Source of the DNA: Acidocella facilis ATCC 35904
GTDB lineage: Bacteria > Pseudomonadota > Alphaproteobacteria > Acetobacterales > Acetobacteraceae
Direction of reading: 5' to 3'
Assembly (NCBI RefSeq): GCF_000687875.1
Contig: NZ_JHYG01000008.1
Coordinates: 62,001-126,000 of the forward strand
DNA length: 64,000 bases
The position numbers were made by a program, and so were the translations under genes. Of the stretch, positions 1 to 8,549 are shown piece after piece. Under the pieces are notes generated by a model. The model was not told the origin of the DNA. It searched no databases and saw only the letters and a list, made by a program, of their open reading frames with translations. Positions within the stretch are counted from its first letter, which is position 1; every line of letters starts with the position of its first letter.

Positions 1-66
1 CTCGGCGAGCGCCGTGCGCAGCGCCACGTCGTCGTCAACCAGCAGGATCGGTCGCGGGTCCGCCAT
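1..66 (-). CDS. Response regulator, N-terminal fragment
   Basis: The complement of the first 66 bases starts with ATG and reads MADPRPILLVDDDVALRTAL before leaving the window. A hydrophobic beta strand followed by an acidic DDD triplet is the usual start of a CheY-like receiver domain, where these aspartates bind Mg2+. Only 22 codons are present, so the phosphoacceptor and the output domain cannot be seen. It is transcribed away from ribA, and the 96-bp gap at 67-162 must hold promoters for both. The receiver identity is fairly sure; the subfamily is unknown. Confidence 0.75.
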   Translation of the reverse strand, partial: MADPRPILLVDDDVALRTALAE

Positions 67-162
67 GTTCGACTCCCTTGATATCTGAACAAATTCTAGC
101 CCGTTTTCGCCTACCTGTCAGCCTCTCTGGCCAGATCCGCGGCGGCTCACTATTTTAAACAA

Positions 163-1284
163 ATGAATTCGCCGTTGCGTTCCGTTCAAGCCCCTCTCGG
201 CACCCCCCGCACCCGGGCGGTGCACCGCGCCATCGCCGATGCCAGGCGCGGCGTGCCGGTGGTGCTGGCCGCGCGCAAGCCGCTGATCATCGCCCCGGCG
301 GAGACGGTGGGCGCGGAAGGGCTGCGGCTGATCGATCTTCTCTCCACCGGCCCGGCTTCCCTGCTGCTCGCCCCCTCCCGCGCCGCCGCGGTGCTGCAAC
401 ATGATGTGCCGGAAACCGCTCCCGCCATCGCGCTGGAGCTGGCCCGGCCGCTGATCGACGCGCAGACCCTGAAACGCGCCGCCGACCCGACGATGGAACA
501 GATCCTGCCCCGCTTCTCCACCATCGAAGCCCCGGACGAAGCCACCGCCGCCCTGGCGCTGGGCAAGCTCGCCCGCCTGCTGCCGGCGATGGTGGTGGCC
601 CCGGTGCGCCCCGGCTGGGCCACACGCCGCGAAGGCGCGGATTTGCTCACCGTCCCCGCCGCCGATCTGCTGGCCTATCCGCTGGAGCTGGCCTCCACCT
701 TGATGAAGGTGGCCGAGGTCTCGGTGCCGCTGGACGCGGCGCGCGACGCCAGGCTGGTCGCCTTCCGGGCGCTGGACCAGGGCATCGAGCACATGGCCAT
801 CCTGGTCGGCACGCCGGAGACGCAGGACGCCCCGCTGGTGCGGCTGCATTCGGAATGTTTCACCGGCGATCTCTTGGGATCATTGCGCTGCGATTGCGGC
901 CCGCAGCTGCAAGGGGCGATTGCCCGCATGGGCCAGGAGGGCAACGGCGCGGTGCTGTATCTGGCCCAGGAGGGGCGCGGCATCGGGCTGATCAACAAGC
1001 TGCGCGCCTACACGCTGCAGGATCAGGGGCTGGACACGCTGGATGCCAACCGGGCCCTGGGCTGGCAGGCGGATGAGCGCAATTTCCACATCGCCGCCGC
1101 CATGCTGGAGGCGCTGGGGATCGAGAAGATCCGCCTGCTGACCAACAACCCGGAAAAGGTCGAAAGCCTCGCCGCCTGCGGCATCAATATCGTCGAGCGT
1201 GTGCCGCACCAGTTCGAGGCCAATGGCGTCAATGATTCCTATCTGGAGACGAAAGCCAAACGCTTCGGCCATCTGCTTGGTTGA
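163..1284 (+). CDS. ribA: GTP cyclohydrolase II
   Basis: A 373-residue protein for the first step of riboflavin synthesis: GTP to 2,5-diamino-6-ribosylamino-pyrimidinone phosphate plus formate. The C-terminal ~200 residues carry the whole RibA signature: HSECFTGD and LRCDCG (three zinc-binding cysteines), QEGRGIGLINKLRAY, DANRALG and LLTNNPEKVE, ending in TKAKRFGHLL. The N-terminal ~170 residues are a poorly conserved extension found in alphaproteobacterial RibA. I do not see an intact RibB active site there, so a bifunctional enzyme is not supported. The ATG at 163 is the first in frame. The stop overlaps the likely start of the YkuD gene, which suggests co-transcription. Confidence 0.95.
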   Translation: MNSPLRSVQAPLGTPRTRAVHRAIADARRGVPVVLAARKPLIIAPAETVGAEGLRLIDLLSTGPASLLLAPSRAAAVLQHDVPETAPAIALELARPLIDAQTLKRAADPTMEQILPRFSTIEAPDEATAALALGKLARLLPAMVVAPVRPGWATRREGADLLTVPAADLLAYPLELASTLMKVAEVSVPLDAARDARLVAFRALDQGIEHMAILVGTPETQDAPLVRLHSECFTGDLLGSLRCDCGPQLQGAIARMGQEGNGAVLYLAQEGRGIGLINKLRAYTLQDQGLDTLDANRALGWQADERNFHIAAAMLEALGIEKIRLLTNNPEKVESLAACGINIVERVPHQFEANGVNDSYLETKAKRFGHLLG

Positions 1285-1768
1285 GTTCATCCTGCAAGGC
1301 GAGACGCTGCGCGGCGCCGGGCTGACCTTGCGCGCCGCCCATGGGCGCGGCGGCATCACCGCCCAGAAACGCGAAGGCGATGGCGCCACCCCCGCCGGGC
1401 TGCTGAAACTGGTGCGCGTGCTCTACCGCGCCGACCGCCTGCCCCCGCCGCGCTGCGCGGTGCCGCTGGAGCCGCTCTCCCCGTCCGATGGCTGGTGCGA
1501 CGACCCGGCGGACAAAGCCTATAACCAGCCCGTCCGCCTGCCCTTCGGCCCCAGCCATGAGGCGCTGTGGCGCGAGGATGGGGTCTACGACATCATCGGC
1601 GTGCTGGACTGGAACCTCGCCCCCATCGTGCCGGGCCGCGGCTCCGCCATCTTCTTCCACATCGCCACCCCGGACTACGCCCCGACGGCGGGCTGCGTGG
1701 CGCTGAACCGGCGCGACATGCAGACCGCCCTGGCGGCGGGGTTGAGCGCGATCCGCGTGCCCGGTTGA
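1277..1768 (+). CDS. YkuD-like L,D-transpeptidase family protein
   Basis: About 163 residues. The C-terminal half has HIATPDYAPTAGCVAL, the His...GlyCys signature of YkuD catalytic domains, which make 3-3 peptidoglycan cross-links or attach proteins to peptidoglycan. The compact form (FILQGETLR..., GDGATPAGLL, WCDDPADKAYN) is a recognisable alphaproteobacterial subgroup without an obvious signal peptide. The open frame extends upstream inside ribA, but homology begins at VEFILQGE. The likely start is therefore the TTG at 1277, overlapping the ribA stop at 1282-1284. The exact start is uncertain; the family is fairly sure. Confidence 0.8.
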   Translation: MVEFILQGETLRGAGLTLRAAHGRGGITAQKREGDGATPAGLLKLVRVLYRADRLPPPRCAVPLEPLSPSDGWCDDPADKAYNQPVRLPFGPSHEALWREDGVYDIIGVLDWNLAPIVPGRGSAIFFHIATPDYAPTAGCVALNRRDMQTALAAGLSAIRVPG

Positions 1769-1772
1769 AGCT

Positions 1773-2225
1773 TCAGCCCTGCTTGGAGCGCTGAAACGAG
1801 AAAATCAGAATGGTGAGGCTCAGCCCCAACGACACCAGATCCAGCAGCAGCGCCACCAGATCTGCCGCGATGCCGGGATCATGCCGCATGGCGACCATCC
1901 AGATCGAGCGCGCGACATGGGCCAGGAAGGAAATCAACACCCACCAGCCCGAATGGCCGGCATCGTGCAGCCGGCGTACCTGCAGGCTGATGGCGGGAAG
2001 GATCGTGCCCAGAAACATCAGCCCAAAAAGCGCCGCGAACAGCTCCGCCACCAGCTTCAAGCCCGAGCCGTCATGCACTCCAATCGCCATGACGCCGAAA
2101 ATACCCAGCCCCATCAGCAACAGAAGGATCCAGAGCTGAAACCACCAATAGGCCGGGCGCGTCGCCCTGCCGGAAAAATTGAAATAATTCGCGTAACCGG
2201 CCTTGATGGCGCCAACAAACCCCAT
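1773..2225 (-). CDS. DUF805 membrane protein
   Basis: A 150-residue inner-membrane protein of the DUF805 (YhaH/YhaI) family. It opens with the family signature YANYFNFSGRATRPAYWWF. Three to four hydrophobic segments follow, around residues 27-50, 63-85, 95-115 and 125-145. LQVRRLHDAGHSGWW in the middle is the second conserved block. The function of the family is unknown. It ends four bases from the stop of the convergent YkuD gene and is divergent from lepA across 122 bp. Confidence 0.85.
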   Translation of the reverse strand: MGFVGAIKAGYANYFNFSGRATRPAYWWFQLWILLLLMGLGIFGVMAIGVHDGSGLKLVAELFAALFGLMFLGTILPAISLQVRRLHDAGHSGWWVLISFLAHVARSIWMVAMRHDPGIAADLVALLLDLVSLGLSLTILIFSFQRSKQG

Positions 2226-2347
2226 AACAACCTCGAATTATTAACGGTTTGGCAATGCTTCACCGAAACCCGCTATTCGCGCAAGGGGCGGCGGCTTTTC
2301 CAAAGCCCTTATCGACGCGCCCCCCCAAAATGCCCTAAAGACCCGCC

Positions 2348-4153
2348 ATGACCGGCACACCTCTCGACCTGATCCGTAATTTCTCCATCATCGCCCATAT
2401 CGACCATGGCAAATCCACCCTGGCCGACCGGCTGATCCAGCATTGCGGCGGCCTCACCGCGCGCGAGATGACCGAGCAGGTGCTCGATAATATGGAGATC
2501 GAGAAAGAGCGCGGCATCACCATCAAGGCGCAGACCGTGCGCCTCGAATACCCGGCCTCGGACGGCAAGACCTATGTGCTCAACCTGATGGACACGCCCG
2601 GCCATGTCGATTTCGCCTATGAGGTCAGCCGCTCGCTGGCCGCCTGCGAGGGCTCGCTGCTGGTGGTCGATGCCTCCCAGGGCGTGGAGGCGCAGACGCT
2701 CGCCAATGTCTACCAGGCGCTGGATGCCAATCACGAGATCGTCCCGGTGCTCAACAAGGTCGATCTGCCGGCCGCCGACGTGCCGAAGGTGAAGCAGCAG
2801 ATCGAGGATGTGATCGGCATCGACGCCTCCGAGGCGGTGGAAATCTCCGCCAAGACCGGCCTCAATATCGAAGGCGTGCTGGAGGCACTGGTCGCCAAGC
2901 TGCCGCCGCCGCAGGGCCAGGAAGATGCGCCGCTGCAGGCGCTGCTGGTCGATTCATGGTACGACCAATATCTCGGCGTCGTCATCCTGGTGCGCATCAA
3001 GAACGGCGTGCTGCGCCGGGGCCAGAAGATCCGCATGATGTCCACCGGCGCCGTGCATCCGGTCGAGCAGCTCGGCGTGTTCACGCCGAAGATGCGCGCG
3101 GTCGAGGCGCTCGGGCCGGGCGAGATGGGCTACATCACCGCCGCCATCAAGACCGTCGCGGATTGCAATGTCGGCGACACCATCACCGATGATCGCCGCC
3201 CGGCCAGCGAGGCCCTGCCCGGCTTCAAACCCTCCATCCCGGTGGTGTGGTGCGGGCTGTTCCCGGTCGATGCCGATGATTTCGAGAAATTGCGCGAGAG
3301 CCTGGCGAAGCTGCGCCTCAACGATGCCAGCTTCCATTACGAGGCCGAGACCAGCGCGGCGCTGGGCTTTGGCTTTCGCTGCGGCTTCCTCGGCCTGCTG
3401 CATCTGGAAATCATCCAGGAGCGCCTCTCCCGCGAGTTCGACCTCAATCTGATCGCCACCGCCCCGTCGGTGGTCTATCACGTGTTCAAGACCAACGGTG
3501 AGATGGAGCCGCTGCACAACCCGGCCGACATGCCGGATGGCTCGATCATCGACCATATCGAAGAGCCCTGGATCAAGGCGACGATCATGGTGCCGGATGA
3601 TTATCTCGGCTCCATCCTCACCCTCTGCTCGGAGCGGCGCGGCCAGCAGCTCGACCTCACCTATGTCGGCAACCGCGCCATGGCGGTCTATAAACTGCCG
3701 CTGAACGAGGTGGTGTTCGATTTCTATGACCGGCTGAAATCGGTCAGCCGCGGCTATGCCAGCTTCGATTATTCGCTGGAGGATTACGCCGAATCGGATC
3801 TGGTGAAGATCTCCATCCTGGTGAATGCCGAGCCGGTGGACGCGCTCTCCTTCATCGCCCATCGCTCCCAGGCGGAAAGCCGGGGCCGCTCCATCTGCGG
3901 CAAGCTGAAGGAGCTGATCCCCAAGCAGCTGTTCAAGATCGCCATCCAGGCCGCGATTGGCGGGCGGGTGATCGCGCGCGAGACCATCTCCGCCCTCTCC
4001 AAGGACGTGACGGCGAAATGCTATGGCGGCGATATCAGCCGCAAGCGCAAGCTGTTGGAGAAGCAGAAAGAGGGCAAGAAGCGCATGCGCCAGTTCGGCA
4101 AGGTGGAAATCCCGCAGAGCGCCTTCCTGGCGGCCCTCAAGATGGACGCCTAA
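2348..4153 (+). CDS. lepA: Elongation factor 4 (back-translocase GTPase)
   Basis: A 601-residue translational GTPase that acts on stalled or mistranslocated ribosomes. G motifs are complete: AHIDHGKST (P-loop), ERGITIKAQ (switch I), DTPGHVDF (G3) and NKVDLP (G4). Domain 2, the EF-G-like domains III and V, and the LepA-specific C-terminal domain ([20 protein letters not shown]) follow. Length is typical. The ATG at 2348 precedes [20 protein letters not shown], the usual N-terminus. A strong terminator follows, so it appears to be monocistronic. Confidence 0.97.
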   Translation: MTGTPLDLIRNFSIIAHIDHGKSTLADRLIQHCGGLTAREMTEQVLDNMEIEKERGITIKAQTVRLEYPASDGKTYVLNLMDTPGHVDFAYEVSRSLAACEGSLLVVDASQGVEAQTLANVYQALDANHEIVPVLNKVDLPAADVPKVKQQIEDVIGIDASEAVEISAKTGLNIEGVLEALVAKLPPPQGQEDAPLQALLVDSWYDQYLGVVILVRIKNGVLRRGQKIRMMSTGAVHPVEQLGVFTPKMRAVEALGPGEMGYITAAIKTVADCNVGDTITDDRRPASEALPGFKPSIPVVWCGLFPVDADDFEKLRESLAKLRLNDASFHYEAETSAALGFGFRCGFLGLLHLEIIQERLSREFDLNLIATAPSVVYHVFKTNGEMEPLHNPADMPDGSIIDHIEEPWIKATIMVPDDYLGSILTLCSERRGQQLDLTYVGNRAMAVYKLPLNEVVFDFYDRLKSVSRGYASFDYSLEDYAESDLVKISILVNAEPVDALSFIAHRSQAESRGRSICGKLKELIPKQLFKIAIQAAIGGRVIARETISALSKDVTAKCYGGDISRKRKLLEKQKEGKKRMRQFGKVEIPQSAFLAALKMDA

Positions 4154-4179
4154 ACCACTGTTTTCAAAATGTTTTTGCT

Positions 4180-4219
4180 AAAAAACGCCACCCGGCTCCG
4201 GCGGGGTGGCGTTTTTTTC
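4180..4219 (+). terminator. Rho-independent terminator after lepA
   Basis: The arms AACGCCACCC and GGGTGGCGTT form a perfect GC-rich stem around a short loop, preceded by an A run and followed by TTTTTT. It lies 27 bp past the lepA stop and would act in both directions. Confidence 0.9.
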
Positions 4220-4285
4220 GCCCATCCCCCCCGCCCCCCTTGGCAGGCGGGGTGAGTTTGGGTAGAGAGTGCCCCACCGCGCGCT

Positions 4286-4376
4286 GGACAGATGGCCGAG
4301 CGGCTTAAGGCGCACGCTTGGAAAGCGTGTGTACGTTAATAGCGTACCCAGGGTTCGAATCCCTGTCTGTCCGCCA
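4286..4376 (+). tRNA. tRNA-Ser (anticodon GGA)
   Basis: The acceptor arms GGACAGA (4286-4292) and TCTGTCC (4366-4372) pair perfectly. The anticodon stem CACGC/GCGTG encloses the loop TTGGAAA, giving anticodon GGA at 4320-4322 (Ser, UCC/UCU). The long variable arm GTACG...CGTAC is the class II hallmark of serine tRNA. GGTTCGAATCC is the T-loop, G4373 the discriminator, and CCA is encoded at 4374-4376. Its last 18 bases form the left copy of the attachment repeat, so integration left the tRNA intact. Confidence 0.97.
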
Positions 4377-4377
4377 C
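4359..4377 (+). repeat. attL, 19-bp attachment core
   Basis: ATCCCTGTCTGTCCGCCAC, identical to 16833-16851. It covers the tRNA-Ser T-arm 3' side, the acceptor 3' strand, the discriminator and CCA, plus one base. The two copies diverge immediately on both sides. Confidence 0.95.
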
Positions 4378-4457
4378 CTACCCTTGAATTCCACGGCACA
4401 TAAACGAAAAAAACCAAGGAAAACAAGGGTTTTTAAAATCTCTACAGGCGCATAATT

Positions 4458-4496
4458 GACCATACTTGCCAGGGCGTGACGCTCTGGCGTATGGTC
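4458..4496. promoter_or_regulatory. Long dyad just upstream of the integrase start
   Basis: GACCATAC (4458-4465) pairs with GTATGGTC (4489-4496). Inside it GCCAGGGCG (4468-4476) pairs with CGCTCTGGC (4480-4488) with one mismatch around a TGA loop. The dyad ends six bases before the integrase ATG at 4503. It could be an operator or integrase arm-type site, or a hairpin limiting integrase translation. Only the symmetry is directly visible. Confidence 0.6.
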
Positions 4497-4502
4497 TGAT
4501 AT

Positions 4503-5744
4503 ATGGTACAGATCGACGCCATCGACGCAAAACCAGCGCCAGCCGGACGGCTTTTAAACCGTCTGAAAGCCATCGAAATTGATCGCCTTCCAACCGGCTT
4601 TCACGCCGATGGCGGAGGGCTTTACCTTTCGGTAAAACCATCCGGCGCGCGATCCTGGATTTTTCGCTTTCACGATAATGGCCGGCTGCGCGACATGGGG
4701 CTTGGCCCGACGCATACTGTCCCGCTTCAAACTGCCCGGCGCCTGGCGCTGGAAGCGCGCCAAGCGCGCCTTGCCGGGATCGACCCGATAGCCCGGAAAT
4801 CACACGCGCGCCGCCAGGCGGCAGCGGAAGCGGCGCGCGCCGTCACGTTCAACAAGGCGGCCGAACTGTATATCGACGCGCATGCGCCGGGATGGAGCAA
4901 TGCAAAGCACGCAGCGCAGTGGCGCGCCACGCTCGAGGCTTATGCGTTTCCGGTCATCGGGCGCCTGCCGGCCGCCGATATCGATACTGCCGCGGTGCTC
5001 GAGATTTTGCAGCCCATATGGACCACGAAGCCCGAAACCGCCGGCCGTGTTCGCGGCCGGGTTGAAGCCATCCTTGACTATGCAAAGTCGCGTGGCTGGC
5101 GCGACGGTGAAAACCCGGCCCGGTGGCGCGGCCATCTCGACCATCTGCTACCGTCGCGCGCGAAAGTCGCCAAGGTTGAGCACCACGCCGCGTTGCCATA
5201 CGCGGAGGTGATGGCCTTCATGGAGCGTGCGGCCGAGATCGAAGCTATCAGCGCCTTCGCGCTTCGCTTCCTGATCCTGACGGCCGCGCGCACCAGCGAA
5301 ATTTTGGGCGCCAGGTGGGGCGAAATAGACCTCGAGGCGCGGGTCTGGTCGATACCTGCCGAACGTATGAAAGCGCGCCGCGCGCATCGCGTGCCACTAT
5401 CAGACCAGGCGATGCAGATCCTCGAAACCGTGGCGCCGCTGGGTCGGGAAGATGATTCTCCGGTATTTCCTGGCCAGCAACCCGGCCGACCGCTCTCAAA
5501 CATGGCCATGCTCAAATTGCTGGCCAGGATGGGCCGCAGTGACGTGACCGCCCATGGCTTCCGGTCCGCTTTCCGCGATTGGGCGGCCGAAGAGACGGAT
5601 TTCGCGCGCGAGGTTGCCGAAATGGCGCTGGCGCATGCCGTGGGCAATCAGGTCGAGGCCGCCTACCGACGCGGCGATCTTTTCGCCAAGCGCGCCGAAC
5701 TGATGGCCGCATGGGCCAATTACGTGGCGCCGTCGCGTGGATAA
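4503..5744 (+). CDS. int: Tyrosine integrase, P4/DUF4102 type
   Basis: A 413-residue site-specific recombinase. The N-terminal DUF4102 arm-binding domain covers about residues 25-105 (GFHADGGGLYLSVKPSGARS). A core-binding domain covers about 115-220, and the catalytic domain follows. The active-site set is complete: R263 (TAARTSEIL), a lysine in ERMKARRAHRVPLS, H351 and R354 (HGFR), H378 (ALAHAVGN) and nucleophile Y388 (AAYRRGD). Integrases of this family typically use the 3' end of tRNA genes, and this one sits 126 bp from attL in tRNA-Ser. Its stop overlaps the next gene by eight bases. Confidence 0.96.
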   Translation: MVQIDAIDAKPAPAGRLLNRLKAIEIDRLPTGFHADGGGLYLSVKPSGARSWIFRFHDNGRLRDMGLGPTHTVPLQTARRLALEARQARLAGIDPIARKSHARRQAAAEAARAVTFNKAAELYIDAHAPGWSNAKHAAQWRATLEAYAFPVIGRLPAADIDTAAVLEILQPIWTTKPETAGRVRGRVEAILDYAKSRGWRDGENPARWRGHLDHLLPSRAKVAKVEHHAALPYAEVMAFMERAAEIEAISAFALRFLILTAARTSEILGARWGEIDLEARVWSIPAERMKARRAHRVPLSDQAMQILETVAPLGREDDSPVFPGQQPGRPLSNMAMLKLLARMGRSDVTAHGFRSAFRDWAAEETDFAREVAEMALAHAVGNQVEAAYRRGDLFAKRAELMAAWANYVAPSRG

Positions 5745-6543
5745 GCCCAAGCGCGGCCGGCCGCCAAGGGGCGCTCAGAAGGCGGATACCGCGCTAGAAA
5801 CCGCTGAGGATTATGCGCGCGAGGCGCGCGCTTGTATGGAGGCTCAGCGAACAAACGGCGCATGGGGTCTATCCTGGTCAGCGCCATTGTTCACGGCAGC
5901 CGAGGTTAATTTGGCCCGCGATGCTGCGGCGCTGCCTTATGCCGAGGGCTGTACGGACGAAGCAGTCGCATGGGCTCTATCTCAACATTTCGCCCAGGCC
6001 GCCGAATTGGCAGTCAGCTGGACGGCGCGCGGGCCAGATCGCTTGCGCACCGAGCGGTTGAGAAAGGCTTCGTCTCAGATTTTGGCAGGCTTGGCAGGGC
6101 TTGGATATCATGCCGGTGCAGATCGCGAGACAATCTATTCCGAACTGGCCCACATGGCGCCATTTTGGCCGCTCTCAGTGGCCGAGTTTCCTCGATCTGT
6201 CGCGATAGCCGGAGCGCTCGCCGAGGCTGCTGAGCGAGCTGCAGGCGCCAAGGAGCCGCCTGTTTCGGAGGTAAGCCCGGCCGAGATGATCGGCAACGCG
6301 TTGGTGCAGGTGTTTCGGCAGGCATTTGGCGTTGACAAGCTGGGCTTGCGCAACGGTGCCGCAACTGGAGCCTTCACTAACTCACCTGCTCAAAAATGGG
6401 CAGAATCGATCATCAAAATAGCACCTGATCGCCTTCATGCTTGTTGCTCTGAGCCTCAATATCTTCAACGGATGTTGTGCAACTGCACTGCTAGAAATTT
6501 GCTCAAAGATGCACAAACCCGCTTGAACAAGCAAAAAATTTAA
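5737..6543 (+). CDS. Unknown element protein with basic N-terminus
   Basis: 268 residues that I do not recognise. The start codon overlaps the integrase stop, so the two are probably translated together. The N-terminus KPKRGRPPRGAQK resembles an AT-hook, suggesting DNA binding. The middle is alanine-rich and helical, and the C-terminal ~60 residues contain four cysteines (ACCSEPQ..., MLCNCTARN). No membrane segment or signal peptide is visible. Its position suggests a recombination or maintenance accessory, which is inference only. A 192-bp AT-rich gap follows in which I see no gene. Confidence 0.7.
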   Translation: MDKPKRGRPPRGAQKADTALETAEDYAREARACMEAQRTNGAWGLSWSAPLFTAAEVNLARDAAALPYAEGCTDEAVAWALSQHFAQAAELAVSWTARGPDRLRTERLRKASSQILAGLAGLGYHAGADRETIYSELAHMAPFWPLSVAEFPRSVAIAGALAEAAERAAGAKEPPVSEVSPAEMIGNALVQVFRQAFGVDKLGLRNGAATGAFTNSPAQKWAESIIKIAPDRLHACCSEPQYLQRMLCNCTARNLLKDAQTRLNKQKI

Positions 6544-6735
6544 AGATTTCAGCGAGCATTTTCGTCTAGATCACCAGACCAAAACCAATTTAGCTTTGCC
6601 GCTGGGTTTTCTGGGTTTTTTAGTGGCACTTACTGGCGAGTAGAACTGAATAAATAAATCAGAATAAAATCCCACGACACCGCTAAAGGCTGACCATAAT
6701 GATTTGCCCATGAACAACACGGCAAGGACGTGAAC

Positions 6736-6930
6736 ATGGGAAGTCGACACGTTTCGAAAACATCACCAAAAACCGCGCTACTGGTCACGGTGGACGAGGC
6801 AGAGCATCTGCTACGCGTATCAAAGAGAACCATCTCAAATTGGTGTGCTGATGGCCGTCTCGATGCGATCAAGATCGGTAACTGCAAACGCATCAAAATG
6901 GCTTCCATAAAGAAGCTAATCGGTGAATAG
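6736..6930 (+). CDS. Excisionase-like small HTH protein
   Basis: About 64 residues. LVTVDEAEHLLRVSKRTISN followed by WCADGRLDAIKIGNCKRI is the MerR-like winged-helix pattern of the excisionase/AlpA (HTH_17) family: helix-turn-helix, wing, and a short basic tail. Such proteins direct excision by the cognate integrase or act as early activators. AAGGA at 6724-6728 favours the ATG at 6736 over the GTG at 6730. The gene is more AT-rich than the host genes and overlaps the upstream frame of the next gene. Confidence 0.8.
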   Translation: MGSRHVSKTSPKTALLVTVDEAEHLLRVSKRTISNWCADGRLDAIKIGNCKRIKMASIKKLIGE

Positions 6931-6934
6931 CAAA

Positions 6935-7606
6935 ATGATGAAAACACAAAAAACCTTGGATATATCGCAATGTTTTTTGAACATCGCCGCCGTGAAGCTT
7001 TGCGGATTGCCTGAAGCTGGCTTGCTTCTGAAGCTGGCAATTTGCGCGGCTGAAAATTGCGTTTCGGTTTTCCGCATAGGTAATGAAGTGCTTTCCGAAA
7101 TTGACATAGCGAAGCTATCAGCGGTTACGGAAACCGAATTGAAAGCAAATTTACCTTTGCTTTTGCAACGTGGGTTAATTTCGAAGGAAAGCGACGGCGC
7201 TATTTCGTTTCCTGGCCTTGTCGCGCTCGCTCGACGCTCTGAAATCAACAAAATCAATGGTAAAAAGGGTGGTAGGCCGAAGGCTGGAAAGGAATTAAAC
7301 CAAAATGCAAGCGAACCTGCAAAAGTCGGTTCTATAGCTAAGCTAAGCTTAAGTAATAATATAAATATTATTACAGCTAAAGCTGACGTAGTTGAAAACC
7401 TAACAGTCGAAGTCTTGAAAGAAACTGGACTGGATCGGGCATCAGCATTTGCCGAAAACACGATCGGCAGGTGGCTGGGCCTTGGATACCAGCCAGACAA
7501 AATTCTCCAGGTCATCCGAGACCGCAGGCCGGCAAAGCCGGTGAAGCGGTTGGCGTGGTGGAATGAGGCCATGAAGCAGGCGCATGGGGTGGATCATGCC
7601 AAGTAA
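6935..7606 (+). CDS. Winged-helix replication-type protein (copy 1)
   Basis: About 223 residues. The N-terminal ~90 residues look like a winged helix, with helices around DIAKLSAVTETELKANLPLL and a wing in RGLISKESDGAISFPG. NGKKGGRPKAGK follows; this motif is common between domains of phage and plasmid replication organiser proteins. A polar linker and a C-terminal helical domain (RWLGLGYQPDKILQVIRDR) complete it. The same architecture recurs in the gene at 10924. A replication or primosome-loading role is inferred from architecture only. The ATG at 6935 (or 6938) is preferred over the GTG at 6923. Confidence 0.6.
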   Translation: MMKTQKTLDISQCFLNIAAVKLCGLPEAGLLLKLAICAAENCVSVFRIGNEVLSEIDIAKLSAVTETELKANLPLLLQRGLISKESDGAISFPGLVALARRSEINKINGKKGGRPKAGKELNQNASEPAKVGSIAKLSLSNNINIITAKADVVENLTVEVLKETGLDRASAFAENTIGRWLGLGYQPDKILQVIRDRRPAKPVKRLAWWNEAMKQAHGVDHAK

Positions 7607-7916
7607 ACCTCCGATGCACCGGCCGCACGGTTGGCGCTCTCGCGAGCAGCAGCTGAAATACCACGATGCGCTACGCGGAACATCCACCGAGCGCGGTTAT
7701 GATTCTGCATGGCGAAAGCTTCGCGCTGAATTCCTGGCGGATTTTCCGAGGTGCTGCGTTGATGGATGTCGCGAGCCTGCGACGGTTGTTGACCACATCC
7801 AGAGCGTTCGGGATCGACCAGATTTGAGGCTGGTTCGGAGCAACCTCAGACCCATGTGCCACCGTCACCACTCGGCAAGAACGTCGCGAGACCAGTCGTG
7901 GAACCGCAAAAAGTAA
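7596..7916 (+). CDS. HNH endonuclease
   Basis: About 106 residues, with ATG candidates at 7584 and 7596. It contains CCVDGCREPATVVDHIQSVR followed by NLRPMCHRHHSART. These are two zinc-binding Cys pairs, the DHI catalytic histidine, the Asn of NLRPMC and the HH pair of the HNH fold. Small HNH proteins of this form usually lie next to the terminase genes of long-tailed phages and are needed for cos or headful packaging cleavage. Here no terminase follows. The start overlaps the end of the preceding gene. Confidence 0.9.
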   Translation: MPSKPPMHRPHGWRSREQQLKYHDALRGTSTERGYDSAWRKLRAEFLADFPRCCVDGCREPATVVDHIQSVRDRPDLRLVRSNLRPMCHRHHSARTSRDQSWNRKK

Positions 7917-8090
7917 AAAGAAGGATTTTCTCCGGTATGGGGTGGGGGTTTAAAAGGGCGGCAGATTTCATCCCGCCAACCACGTTTTCCCCTCACGCAC
8001 ACCGCCGCGAAATTGCTGAAAACATTTTTTTGGCATCATTTTTCTCTTTGATCGGCTTTTCATAGAAAATTGCCGCTTTGGTGCAACCCT

Positions 8091-8450
8091 ATGTCTGCTG
8101 CTAAATTTGCTGCCGCTCTGGCCGCGCTTTCACCGGAAGATCAGCGCGTGGAACTCGAGATTCTCTTCGCGTGCATGTCATCCGCCGGCCGCCAGGCCAC
8201 GCGCCGCGCCGCTTTGCGGAAGCTGGCGAAGCTGATTGCGCCAAGCGCTGCGCCATATCGCGCCGCGGTTGAGGTCGAGCGGGCGTTGCGTCGCTTCGAG
8301 CGCTCAAGGTGGCGAAAACTCAGCGCCACGCCGGTTGTGGTAGGCCCAGAGATCGACCGCCTCTGCCATCGAATTTGCCGCGCAGCCGGCGACGGCGCGG
8401 CCGTGCCTTCCTTGGCCACAATTCGGCGCGCGGTGGAAGAAACACAATGA
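8091..8450 (+). CDS. Unknown small element protein
   Basis: 119 residues from the ATG at 8091 (MSAAKFAAALAALSPEDQRV); a TTG at 8070 is less likely. It is Ala/Arg-rich and largely helical, and strongly basic in the middle (RQATRRAALRKLAKL, ALRRFERSRWRKL), consistent with nucleic-acid binding. It lies between the HNH nuclease and a coiled-coil protein, where a small terminase subunit might be expected, but I see no family motif. The 174 bp upstream (7917-8090) hold nothing I can identify. Confidence 0.6.
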   Translation: MSAAKFAAALAALSPEDQRVELEILFACMSSAGRQATRRAALRKLAKLIAPSAAPYRAAVEVERALRRFERSRWRKLSATPVVVGPEIDRLCHRICRAAGDGAAVPSLATIRRAVEETQ

Positions 8451-8461
8451 GAACAATCAAC

Positions 8462-8505
8462 TCCATTGCTCAAAGTGGCCATTTCCATTGCTCAAAGTGG
8501 CCATT
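8462..8505. repeat. Perfect 22-bp tandem duplication
   Basis: Bases 8462-8483 are repeated exactly at 8484-8505. Each unit contains the core GCTCAAAGTGGCCATT, and part of the unit (TGGCCA) is palindromic. The pair lies in the 99-bp gap between two element genes, 45 bp before the ATG at 8550. The spacing, two helical turns per unit, would suit a regulator or replication-protein binding site, but a polymerase-slippage duplication is also possible. Confidence 0.85.
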
Positions 8506-8549
8506 GTTTTGGCAATCCGGGCGATTTAGATTTTTCTGGTGAGGGTCAC

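Noticed and set aside
163-680. RibB (DHBP synthase) domain fused to ribA
   Set aside because: The N-terminal part lacks recognisable RibB catalytic motifs; it looks like the degenerate extension of alphaproteobacterial RibA.
8466-8549. Upstream extension of the coiled-coil gene
   Set aside because: The extension translates the tandem repeat and has no ribosome binding site; GAGGG before the ATG at 8550 fits better.
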